In this document: positions 55,190 to 64,000 of the stretch, piece by piece | Layout: every line of letters begins with the position of its first letter | How positions within the stretch are numbered: position 1 is the stretch's first letter | Assembly (NCBI GenBank): GCA_022478985.1 | Contig: JAKSZP010000187.1 | Location: 88,703-152,702, forward strand | From: Massospora cicadina | Taxonomy: Eukaryota; Entomophthoromycota; Entomophthoromycetes; Entomophthorales; Entomophthoraceae | Direction of reading: 5' to 3' | Length of the DNA stretch: 64,000 nucleotides | Translations under genes and position numbers: made by a program | The notes under the pieces: model-generated | What the model was told of the DNA's origin: nothing | Databases searched by the model: none | What the model saw: only the letters and a program-made list of their open reading frames with translations

Positions 55190-55960
55190 CTTCTGAATTT
55201 GATTGTGAGTTTAAGCTCACTGTGGATCTGGTGAGTATATTTTCCCCTATTTACCTATTGACTGTCCGGGAGGAAGAGGCTTAAAATGTATGGATTAAGG
55301 AGCAATTGGCCAAAGGCTCACTTTTTCACCGTACCTCCCCTGTATGCTCCTCACATCTCTTTGTGTAGAAGGCTGATGGAACTTTATGTCTTTTTGTAGA
55401 TCATGGGAACCTAAACAATGTTACTGTACCAGACCTCCATCCCATCCCTTTGAGTTCTCAAATTGCACACTATGAAGAGAAAGCTAAAGTTTTTTCAAAC
55501 TAGATTGCCTCAATGCGTTCAATCATATCCAGATTTTTAAGGGACAGGAGAGGGTAACCGCATTCCATACCAGGAAAGGGATTTTCCAGTTTTGGGCCAT
55601 GCCTTTTTGGGCTACAGAATGCCACAGCTATCTTTCAACGCCGCATTTATGCAGCGTTGGGGGAATTTCTGGGGGTATGCGCGGTTGCATACATAGATGA
55701 TATTTTGGTGTTTTCCCCTGATATTGAATCCCATTCAGCATACCTTTTGCAAGTGGTGGAAAGGTTAAAGATAGCCCGCCTCATACTGAAGTTCAGTAAA
55801 TGTGAATTTTTCTAGTCCTAAGTCACTTTTCTGGGCAACGTCGCGTTTGACCAAGGACATATGATAACTCCAGACAAGTAGAAGGTAATTTGTGAGTGGC
55901 CTACACCAACTATAGTCAAGAAATTGAGGAGATTTTGGGGATGTGTACGTTCCTCAAGAA
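55190..55960 (+). pseudogene. Reverse transcriptase of Q
   Basis: Motifs across frames: KADGTLCLFVDHGNLNNVTV with PDLHPIP (K-x-D-G-x-x-R-x-x-V-D-Y-R-x-L-N), FSKLDCLNAFNHIQI-like motif A, RVTAFHTRKGIFQFWAMPFG, and AYIDDILVFSPDIESHSAYL (YIDD at ~55,688, both Asp present) followed by KIARLILKFSKCEFF. At least four frameshifts. Confidence 0.85.
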
Positions 55961-56026
55961 GTTCACGTTCTTTCTTTATTAGGTGGCAGCGCACTTGTAT
56001 AAAGATAGTGGTGCAAAAGTGCTTCA

Positions 56027-56494
56027 GTGGTCCCCGTTTTGGAGGATGCTTTCCAAGAAGTAAAGTTCACCCATTTGTCCACGTCCGTCCTTTGCAATAT
56101 TGATCCTTCAAAGGAGTTCATTGTGTCTACTGATGCCTCCAACTTTTTCATAGAAGCTGCCTTGTTACAAGTAGGCAAAGATGGTATAGAGCATTTGGTG
56201 GGATATTTTTCAATGAAAATGTCTTTGGCCAAGTTAAACTACGCTGTTTATGACTTAGAGTTACTAGAAGTGGTTAAAGCGCTGACCTATTGGCGTCATC
56301 GCTTGCATGGCTCTACCCAACCCTTCTGTATATGCACAGATCACTATGCCTTACTTAAATATCGCGCTCCTCATGTCCTAACTCCATGGCAGACTCGTTT
56401 GCATAAAACCCTTTACCATTTTGCATTTTATTATGAGTTCGCCAAGGGCACGGATAATGGTTTTGCAGATGCTTTGAGCGCAATCCTGCATTAG
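56027..56494 (+). CDS. RNase H of Q (single clean frame)
   Basis: 155 codons without a stop. In order: FIVSTDASNFFIEAALLQVG (first Asp), HLVGYFSMKMSLAKLNYAVY with DLELLEVVKAL (Glu), FCICTDHYALLKYR (Asp), VLTPWQTRLHKTLYHFAFYY and GTDNGFADALSA (final Asp). All four catalytic acids are present, and the spacing matches Gypsy RNase H. Upstream FEDAFQEVKFTHLSTSVLCN is the RT-RNase H connection. It is one of the best-preserved functional-looking domains in the window, though upstream frameshifts prevent normal expression. Confidence 0.75.
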   Translation: MVPVLEDAFQEVKFTHLSTSVLCNIDPSKEFIVSTDASNFFIEAALLQVGKDGIEHLVGYFSMKMSLAKLNYAVYDLELLEVVKALTYWRHRLHGSTQPFCICTDHYALLKYRAPHVLTPWQTRLHKTLYHFAFYYEFAKGTDNGFADALSAILH

Positions 56495-56529
56495 CTCCTG
56501 ATCCAAAGGAGATAGAGGTTCATAACGCC

Positions 56530-57600
56530 CAGTTGATGATTCCGCTGGGTAGGATTGTGTTACAACTTCCTATTCACGGCCAACAGGCCTGATCTTTCTC
56601 CTTTGGAAAATGTGGATGAATATAGTATGTTCAAAAAGGTAGTTCTTTCTCAGCAGTTATTGGCCAAATACATAATGGGATTTGCCAAGAGCGCGCTGAA
56701 TCAGGAGGATCTAACCAGGGGCTATCATTTAAAGCATGAGTGGTGTGGTTTCAGGGGCGCCTATAGGTTACTGCTGGACCACTGCTCCTGGAAATCATCT
56801 GAGACCATCATGACGGAATCACCGTTAGTCTCCTGGGAAAGCAAATATCTTGGAGTTAATTCGACACACCTAAAATTGGAAAGGCTTAACTGCTCAGGTG
56901 GGACAGTGTTGTAAAAAGTGCCTGATCTGTAATCAAATGAAACCAAATTATCAACCTTTAGCGGGGTTGTTGGTACCAGTTCAAAAGGCTGAAGGGCCCT
57001 GGACTTTCCTATTGGTGGATTTTATTGTGGAATTATCTGTATCTGATGGTTATGATGCCATCATGGTAGTGGTGAACCATTTTACAAAGTTCGCCCACTT
57101 TATTCCTTGCAGAACAACAATAACCGCGGCTGAGATGGCTAGGCTTTTTGTCACTTATGTGTTTGCGCTTCATGAGGTTCCCCAAGAAGTTATTATTGAT
57201 TGGGGACCTCTGTTTACTTCTCTTTTGGGAATAGTTGTGTAAGACTCTTCATATTCGCCCATGCCATTCAACTGCCTATCATCCCCAATCAGATGGGCAG
57301 ACTGAACGAGTGAACTAGTGCTTAGAACAATTCCTGCAGTGTTACACTGCCGCGGATCATTCAGATTGGGTTTCTCACCTCCCTATGGCCCAGTTTAGCT
57401 ACAACAACACTTTGCAAATTTTGATTGGTTGTTCGCCACTTTTCGCCAACCATGGTTTTAACCCTGCCTTTAACATGAAACCCAGCTATAAATCTAAAGT
57501 TGAAGCGGTGGTGGACTTTGCCAAGACTATCAAGAAAATACACCAGGGGGTTTCCACAAGCTTGGAAGCGGCAATGCAAGTGTAAAAGGAGAACGCTAAT
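56530..57600 (+). pseudogene. Integrase of Q
   Basis: The zinc-binding part keeps its cysteines: QCCKKCLICNQMKPNYQPLA (C-x2-C). The core follows: FLLVDFIVELSVSDGYDAIM (first D), VVVNHFTKFAHFIPC, VIIDWGPLFTS (second D in I-D-W-G-P; usually S-D-R-G), then after a frame change HSTAYHPQSDGQTERVN (Glu), and the open piece 57385-57585 (AQFSYNNTLQILIGCSPLFA with NHGFNPAFN). The DDE triad is complete across two frames. Confidence 0.85.
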
Positions 57601-58040
57601 GGTAAACGATGAGTGGGTCCAGCATACAAAGAAGGTGATCTCGTGATGCTTGATTCTTGTAACATCCCTAATAAGCAGCCATGCAAAAAGCTGGGACCAA
57701 AGAGGATTGGCTCTTAAATCGTGGTTAAAAAGGTGGGCCACGCCTCATACCAGTTGGATCTTCACTCTTTGTTTCAGATCCTTTCTGTCTTTCATGAGAG
57801 CAAATTGACATTGTTTGAGGGCCCCCACCAGAGACTCCTGATGCTTATCTCGTGTATGGGGTGTCAGAGTGGGAGTTAGACTGAAATAGTAGCCTCCTGC
57901 AGAGTAAAAAGAAGACTTGAGTACTTAGTATCCTGGAAGGGATTCAACGCAGCAAAAATAGTTGGATACCAGCGTGCAACTGCGCACATGTTCAAGACCT
58001 GATTGTTGCTTTCCACAAGTGTTTTCCCCAGGCCGCCGGA
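57600..58040 (+). pseudogene. GPY/F module and chromodomain of Q
   Basis: Across frames: KKLGPKRIGS then VVKKVGHASYQLDLHSLFQI and LSVFHESKLTLF (GPY/F module, with H-x-S-x-L at its end), then RVKRRLEYLVSWKGFNAAKI and SWIPACNCAHVQDLIVAFHK (Y-L-V-x-W-K-G-F, chromodomain; the E-P after Trp is I-P-A). This confirms Q as a chromovirus. Confidence 0.7.
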
Positions 58041-58067
58041 TCTCAGTCAAAGCAATCCATTGCCATA

Positions 58068-58595
58068 ATGAAGCTGTCCCCAGACCATAAGAACTTTTCC
58101 CTGGCGCAAGCCCCTGGGGGGGTTGAGTCCCAAAAGGAGGAGAGAATAATGCCATGGCTAGAAAATGACTTCATAATTGAGACCAATGTAAAAGACAAAG
58201 AAGCATGTTGGGAGGCCAAGAAGGTGAAGTTGGAAGGCCTCCCTGACCTCAAGCATACCATAGATTAATGTTGGATTAAGGCGAAGTATGCCCTAGTTGA
58301 ATTGGATGCAAAAGAAGTTCAGCCCTTTATAAGAGCAGGAGCATTAAAACAAACTAGCTTTGTTACTAATAAATATGTTTTGCTTCAATTTTTGGGTGAA
58401 TGGGGTCTCAAAACACATTCAGTTTCGAAATTTCTAACTCAGATTGGCCACTCCTATGATCAATTACCTAAGTTTGGTCGATTACCAAGTACAGTTTATT
58501 TTCTGATGGAAGTGTGCATCTATTGGTGCGCCTTGAATTATACCCACTTCCTTCCATTGATCGTTTCCCAAATTTTCTTAAATTCCTCATGTTGA
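58068..58595 (+). pseudogene. Protein-like frame entering the 3' LTR of Q, unknown
   Basis: A single frame from an ATG at 58,068 runs through the purine tract into the LTR and is open to 58,595, apart from one TAA at 58,266. It reads MPWLENDFIIETNVKDKEAC, WEAKKVKLEGLPDLKHTI, then after the stop CWIKAKYALVELDAKEVQPF and so on: charged, ordinary protein composition, unlike most LTR sequence. The 5' LTR keeps part of the same reading (GTNVKDKAACWEAKKVKLEG) before frameshifts. I do not recognise it. It could be a captured coding fragment, or an extra frame of the element. Confidence 0.3.
58134..58149 (+). other. Polypurine tract of Q
   Basis: AAAGGAGGAGAGAATA directly before TGCCATGG, the 3' LTR start. 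Confidence 0.8.
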
Positions 58596-59006
58596 GACCA
58601 ATCTTTCTTGTTGGTTAACTTCCATCACAATAAACCCCTCGCTAAGTACACCGTTTTCCAAATTTATGTTATTTTAGAGGATCCTGTGCGTGGACCTCTT
58701 TGCAGAGGTCTCGTGCTACATTAACCTTTTAATTTTAATTACAATAAAATTATCCGCCCATGCACCGTTGGGCCGCCCAGGTTCCCTCCAACCTGGGGCG
58801 CCTATACCTTACTACTCTGTTCACCGCGTCATTTTTGTTTGGTTACTCACTCTAATGATAGCACTCCTCTACCAGAGTTAATATTACTCAAGCCCCCTCT
58901 TCCGTGCTCTAGTAACTTTTGTACTAACAACTAGTTTCTTGGCGTTGCCCTGTTCACCGTGCACTAACACGTAGGGAACAGGAGAGTTATAGACATTCTC
59001 CTTACA
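58150..59006 (+). repeat. 3' LTR of Q
   Basis: Ends TTCTCCTTACA, followed by GATGT (59007-59011). Confidence 0.95.
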
Positions 59007-59011
59007 GATGT

Positions 59012-59420
59012 CACCTTTGGGGACATCCTAGCCCAGCACAATAAAATCTGGAAAATAACCCTCTGGCTTACTTCAGTAAAATCCTGAGCAAGGCCAAACG
59101 GAATTATAGCATTATAAGTGCAGGTGCCTGGCTTTTTTATTAGCAATAAAGCAATTTTAGGCCCTACCTATATGGCACTCATTTCACCATTACAACTGAA
59201 CTTCCTCTCCCATTGGCTACAACGGATAAAGGACCAAAACATTGTATTGGCAAGTGGGGTCCTAAGGTTGCAGAACTAAGATTTTACTATTGTACATTGC
59301 ACAGGGACAATTTATCATAATGCCAATGGTCTTTCAAGTATGCCAATACCTGCTGCCCTGACCCCTAAGAGGACTGACTATATGATCTAATTGTCCAGAC
59401 TGAGCTCCAAATGATAACCT
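59012..59420 (+). pseudogene. RNase H of P, second part (3' of Q)
   Basis: Continues across the Q insertion: TFGDILAQHNKIWK, NPLAYFSKILSKAKRNYSII (the F-S-K-x-L-S-x-x-x-x-N-Y-S/D segment); the catalytic Glu region is damaged (SAGAWLFISNK). Further on come broken pieces of the C-terminal half. Confidence 0.7.
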
Positions 59421-59499
59421 GAAACACTAAAATAAAAAGGTGTTGCTGTATAGGAAAATACATAAGAGATGGCTCCATAAAGTCTGTCCTACTTCCCAA

Positions 59500-60110
59500 A
59501 CCAACATTAATCTAGATGGTATATGACCGAGGACATGGGGTATTTAAGAAGTCCCATGAATGGCTGAAGAAAAAAGCTACTTGGACCAAATGGTCGAGAT
59601 CATCCAGGAAGTCCTAGGCATGTATGATCTGTTGACCCCAAGATTGAGCCAGTCATCAATATGGCATTTAGTTATGGCTACATCAGGCCCTTTCAATATT
59701 TTCAGCTCTGATCTAGTTGGCCCTCTGACCACCAGGTTACATGGTTTTTAAGTTTAAATTACTAACCATGGATCATTTGACAGAAAATGGATTGAAGCGT
59801 TTTCAGTTCTTGCTGCCACTTCAAAAGCCAAGGCCCTTTCTCTTATTCAATCCGTTTTCACCCAGCAAGGATGCCACAAACATAATTTGGACAATGGGCT
59901 AAATTTCACTTCACATGTAGTCCAAGAACTAACTTAGCTTTTTGGAAATAACCAGAGGTTCACTCCCCTTGCAACCCTTTAATCAATATAGCAGTGGACC
60001 GTGCTATTGGAACCCTCATCTCTATTTTGTGTAAGATTGCTGCCTCTAACCCTACCCTCTTGACCCATTATTTACCCAGAGCCTTTCTCACTTAAAAAAT
60101 ACACTATCAT
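59500..60110 (+). pseudogene. Integrase core of P
   Basis: Pieces: FNIFSSDLVGPL (first Asp), WIEAFSVLAATSKAKALSLI with QSVFTQQGCH, LDNGLNFTSHVVQELT (second Asp, D-N-G-x-x-F-T/S), and NPLINIAVDRAIGTLISIL, where the expected T-V-E-R has the catalytic Glu replaced by Asp. Upstream (59560-59751) a 63-codon piece carries the segment before the core; the zinc finger is gone. Confidence 0.75.
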
Positions 60111-60289
60111 CAAATATTAAGATAGCCCCTTTAAAGCTCTATATGGACATGCTCCCCATTTACTAAGTAACGTTCAGCCCCTGCACAATACCTCAATACC
60201 TGAAATTTGATTTAACTATAGAGCCTTAACCAATGAAATTGTCTGTCTTCAAGCCCCAGCCTCACTTGGCATTATCACACAATAGAAAG

Positions 60290-60556
60290 GGACACATCCC
60301 GATTTGATGTTGGACGACCCTTTTTACCCATTTTTCAATTAGGTGAACTAATTCTCTTTTATCTCCTTTAACCTGGAGGCTGACAAGACAAGCTTGACGT
60401 TCTTTGTTCCAGACATTATAAGGTCATCTATAAGGTGACCTCAGAGCACTCCATTGACAATGTCAATCATGGGACAGTGGTGAATTAGGTCCATGGACGA
60501 TTCCTTTGGCCCTACCACCTCTCCAACAGGATCTTGAGGTGGACGTTGTCAGGGTT
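60290..60556 (+). pseudogene. Integrase C-terminal module of P
   Basis: One frame reads KLDVLCSRHYKVIYKVTSEH, then SIDNVNHGTVVN and VHGRFLWPYHLS. It aligns with the module at 255-400 (YSIKN...GGVVNQIHAKYLKHW), with GPF/Y replaced by RHY. Confidence 0.65.
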
Positions 60557-61018
60557 TGAGGTAAAAATCAAGTTAAAATCCTAGACCTTAATTGAGCCTC
60601 AATAAGTCAAGCTTTGACCCATCATGAATGAAACTACCTAAAGGCACCAAGGCTAGTTTCAATCAGGAAGAATCACACGCACAAGGACTTATGGAGCATT
60701 CAGGAATTTCATTCTCAACTTCCAACTCTTGAGAGGCATGATACCTACCATTGCGGTCATGTGGATGATGCAGAACAGTTAGGGCGCATACCAAGTGGTC
60801 AATCTCAAAGGATGTGAAAGATCCTGATTGTACAGGGTCATGGAGGTCCCCTAGGCACCACATCCCCACACATCCTAAAAATATTGACACTTTCTAAATT
60901 AATAAAGTAGTCTATTTCACACCATCTTTTAGTCATCATCATCCTCTTTGCTAGTTTACAGCTTCAAGCCCATTTTTAAACTTCAGCTACAGTCAAGAGA
61001 ACTGTTACGCCATGAATA
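60557..61018 (+). repeat. 3' LTR of P
   Basis: Partner of 48531-48990. A weak purine run (CAGGG) precedes it. Confidence 0.8.
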
Positions 61019-64000
61019 GACAAAAAATTTATTGATTTACATTGACTTTTTTGGGTTGATAATGGATTGGAAAAAGTCTTCCAGTCGTTTGAAAAACCAA
61101 TTTCAAAATTTTAGATATTTATACTTTTTTATGTGGTATCAGGGATGCTAGCTGAAATCAGTTTCATGTTAGATATATTTGTGGGGCAACCAGATATAAC
61201 TACTATGTATATACTTTTTTAATTTCTCAAATAATACCTTAATTTAGTTCAAATATGATCAATTGTTTTAGAAACCTTTAAGTTGATGATCATTGCTTAG
61301 TTGAACATTAAAGGTTCACTATTATAACCTCATTCTTGGTGGGATCAGGGACATCACATTAGGAGGCTTGAGCTTTGATGGTTCCTAATTATATATTGTA
61401 TGGTTGAAAATCATTAACCACTATTTTTAGGTTATATAAATTTGTCAAGAATTCCATGACAATTAGAGAGTTGTATGATTGAAATTTAACTAAACTTAAC
61501 AAGTTCCTGTAACCTTTAAAATTTGTAGAATGGATGTTAATATCATTAGCTTTCTTAGTACTCTCTTGATGTTTTTGAGCTTGTAGATTGATTTAAGAGT
61601 ATTTAGCTTTATTATACAGATTATTGTTTGGTGAAATCTAAGCATAACCTTGGATTATGATGTGTTGGATCTCAATATAGTTCTTTAAAGCTATTCTTGT
61701 ATTTCAGATTCTCAATTCTGTCATATTTTTTGATTTCATTAGGATTCTGAAGTTTAAAAATTCACTTTTTAATAACCTTTAAGATGTTTTATTAGTATAT
61801 AAGTTGGTTCTAATGTTTTAGAATATGTGGATATATTTCTCTCTCCCTTAAATATCTCACTGATATGAATGGCCTCATAAAGGAAAATTGGTTATATGCT
61901 AGCATTTTTGACCCTTTCTCATTCATCCTAATCTAAGATGGTGGTTATTTGTTGGTTAGGGTCTGTTGATTAACTATCAGTTCAGCTTTGACTTTTTTAA
62001 AAAAATTGGCTTCCCAAATTATAAAACTCAACACAGTTTTTGATTTTAGCAGGTTTCAAAAAATTGATATTGCTCAGACTATTTTCATGATCCATATCAT
62101 TTGTAAAATTCTGATTCTGGCACTTAAGAGTTTTTAGGTAATCTGGCCTCAGTTGTCAGGGTGACATACTCATTATCACAATAAACCTTTATAGTTATAA
62201 TTATCTCCACAGTTCTGAGCACATGATACTTTTCCTAAATGTTCCGGTTTTTCTTTAGAGTAATTTAGCAGCATTAAACATAGATAATGGGACAGTTTGG
62301 CATTTAATTATCTCCTGAAGCAGATAATTAATATTCCTACACTGACTCAAATGTTTAGTGAAAGTTCTCTCAGTATCCTCAATCATCTCCTCTCTGAATG
62401 GTCAAGCAACCTACTAGGAAAAGGGTTACTCACTTTGAGAAAGAGTTTCTAAGGTGTACATATTTTGGAAAAGTTACAGGTAAATTATAATAAAAGCATT
62501 TAGAATGTCCAGAACTGTCCAAAGCCCTGCTAGTAAAAGTCAGCAAATGAAGTGGTTGCTCTACTTTTGAAAAAGCTGATTTAGTAGAAAGGGCAGTGGA
62601 GTTAAGTAGCAGCTCACTTATTTGTTAGCTGAAAGATTAAAACCGTGTGTTGCAACAGGCATTTATAAAAAGAACATGTCATAATGAAATTCGTTAGTCA
62701 GCCGTGTTGTCAAAATTCGCAAGGTACAAAGAAGGAAGCCTGAATTTAGCACAATAATTTTTGGGAAAGCTTGAGAATATATCCAACCTTCTGAAGTTAA
62801 TTTGGGCATTTAAGGTATTTGGTAAAAGAAAATTTGATACCCTTAAAGATAAAAACGTATTTGACGCCATAAAATTTAATTCTACATTTAGTTATATGTG
62901 CTATCTAACATGATAGAGAGTACACATCAATTTTCTTTAAATGAATGTAAGGTGATGTTTAATCCTTTCTTAATAACATGAGAAAATTTGGTTACTTGTA
63001 GACCCTCCAACCAGATCTTCTATCTTAATTTCTTATAAGGTTTTTTTAATAAAAAAAGATTTAATTGAACTCAGAATAAATGATTTTAGTATATTCTCAC
63101 AACGCTTATTCCATTCTTGTTGCTCTAAATCCAAAAGATAGATAACATTTTTAACATTATCTCACCATCAGCAAATTGACAGAGCACCAGGACTATAATA
63201 GATATAGATCTTTTTTAATATAAATCCTGGTAGATGCCTAAATCTTTCTAGTATATACTTTAGTATGCAAATTCTATAGAGATCCCTTCCACCAAGCTAC
63301 ATTAATTTATATCTTTAACTTATCTTTTCAAGAATCTGAGATAGTTGAAATACTATAACCTCATACCTTACTATAATTTCCAGTAGATGAGTAAACTACT
63401 TTTTTAGTTATGTGCCTTTTTATAAACTTAATGCCTTTAAAAATATTGGTATATTTTTTAGAGCTTAGGTGTATATAACCTTCTAACGGCTATTATAAGG
63501 TTAAAACTATTGATTGGTAATACGTAAAGATACAGTAGATATCTTATTGATAAAAGAATATATATATGTAATATATCTATAACATATTAACTTTAATAAT
63601 TGGCTTGGCATGATTTACCTTTTATCAAGGAGGTTCAACCTTGGGATAAAAAATGCTAGATTACGATCCAAGTGTAAAGATCAGCTTATGAAGATAATAG
63701 TGGTAGTAGATACATCTTAGTTAAGTTAGCCAATTTTTCAGATAATATTTTTGCATAATGCTTATTGCAGATATTTATTATTAACTCATAGTTTCCCCAA
63801 GAATTAAGTATATTTTTATCTGAGATATAACATATAGTCGAACTTGTTATAGTCCTCTATATATAGTATTAGAAGTTACTTTGGTTTTTTAATTTCTTCA
63901 ATTTTAATTCTTTTAAGTAAGTTATAAAATGAAAAGTCCTAGTGCTTAAAGATTGCTAAGACATTATACATACACTGTAACTAAAACTGAAATTTGATAG
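61019..64000. other. AT-rich stretch, nothing recognised
   Basis: Nearly 3 kb with no frame above 60 codons on either strand, no motif of a transposon protein and no clear repeat. It may be old intergenic DNA or a very degraded element. Confidence 0.6.

Larger units (their letters stand above)
53055..59006 (+). mobile_element. Ty3/Gypsy chromovirus 'Q', inserted in RNase H of P
   Basis: LTRs of 853 and 857 bp start TGTC/TGCC and end CTTACA, flanked by an exact 5-bp duplication GATGT. The interior gives a gag region, protease (DTGAS intact), RT (YIDD intact), RNase H (one clean frame), integrase and a chromodomain; total 5.95 kb. Joining the flanks restores the RNase H reading of P (TETSDV then TFGDILAQH). 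Stops and frameshifts are fewer than in its host element, as expected of a younger insertion. Confidence 0.95.
48531..61018 (+). mobile_element. Ty3/Gypsy element 'P' (plus strand), host of Q
   Basis: LTRs of ~460 bp (48531-48990 and 60557-61018) enclose gag, protease, RT, RNase H and integrase with a C-terminal module but no chromodomain. A primer-site-like TGAGGCTCACTACAGGG lies 2 nt inside the 5' LTR. Without element Q the length is about 6.5 kb. LTR edges are good to ~10 bases. No target duplication is recognisable and all domains carry stops. Confidence 0.85.

Noticed and set aside
1..64000. tRNA, rRNA or riboswitch genes
   Set aside because: I looked for cloverleaf-like and rRNA-like stretches and saw none that I could support.

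Overview
This window looks like a transposon graveyard from a eukaryote, most likely a filamentous fungus and possibly a basidiomycete (low confidence on the group). The evidence is the AT-rich background, Ty3/Gypsy elements of which two end in integrase-linked chromodomains (chromoviruses), an APE-type non-LTR element, CpG-biased decay, and the absence of any intact host gene, tRNA or rRNA that I can recognise. Almost every reading frame is broken by stops and frameshifts, so coding calls are given as pseudogenes with the motifs that survive.

Layout. 1-3,600: the 3' end of one Gypsy pol, a poorly understood degraded stretch, and polypurine-tract/LTR-like signals. 3,603-10,950: Gypsy chromovirus 'C' with paired LTRs (gag, protease, RT, RNase H, integrase, chromodomain). 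Its RT is split by a 1.8-kb miniature LTR element 'S' (6,207-8,015). 10,951-20,049: a non-coding domain bounded by a ~278-bp direct repeat, holding two satellite-like arrays and a 5.3-kb LINE (12,402-17,668) with a perfect 15-bp target-site duplication. 20,050-26,776: AT-rich DNA, empty except for a decayed gag/protease-like stretch from ~24,360.

26,777-48,325: minus-strand Gypsy 'M1'. It has been invaded by minus-strand element 'M2' (30,729-42,291, 5-bp duplication ATCAC), a miniature LTR element 'T' (42,378-43,957) and one copy of a 1.3-kb non-coding repeat 'B' (45,741-47,064). M2 holds the other B copy (39,985-41,303) and is itself split by plus-strand Gypsy 'R' (32,115-38,630). 48,531-61,018: plus-strand Gypsy 'P', split in RNase H by chromovirus 'Q' (53,055-59,006, duplication GATGT). 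61,019-64,000: AT-rich, nothing recognised.

The nesting gives a relative order: M1 before M2 before R; P before Q; C before S; and the satellite-bearing domain before the LINE. Most useful for a second look are a short membrane-type reading frame kept in both LTRs of C, a protein-like frame inside the Q LTR, the two near-identical B copies whose differences are largely CpG transitions, and a primer-binding-site motif shared by several of the non-chromodomain elements.
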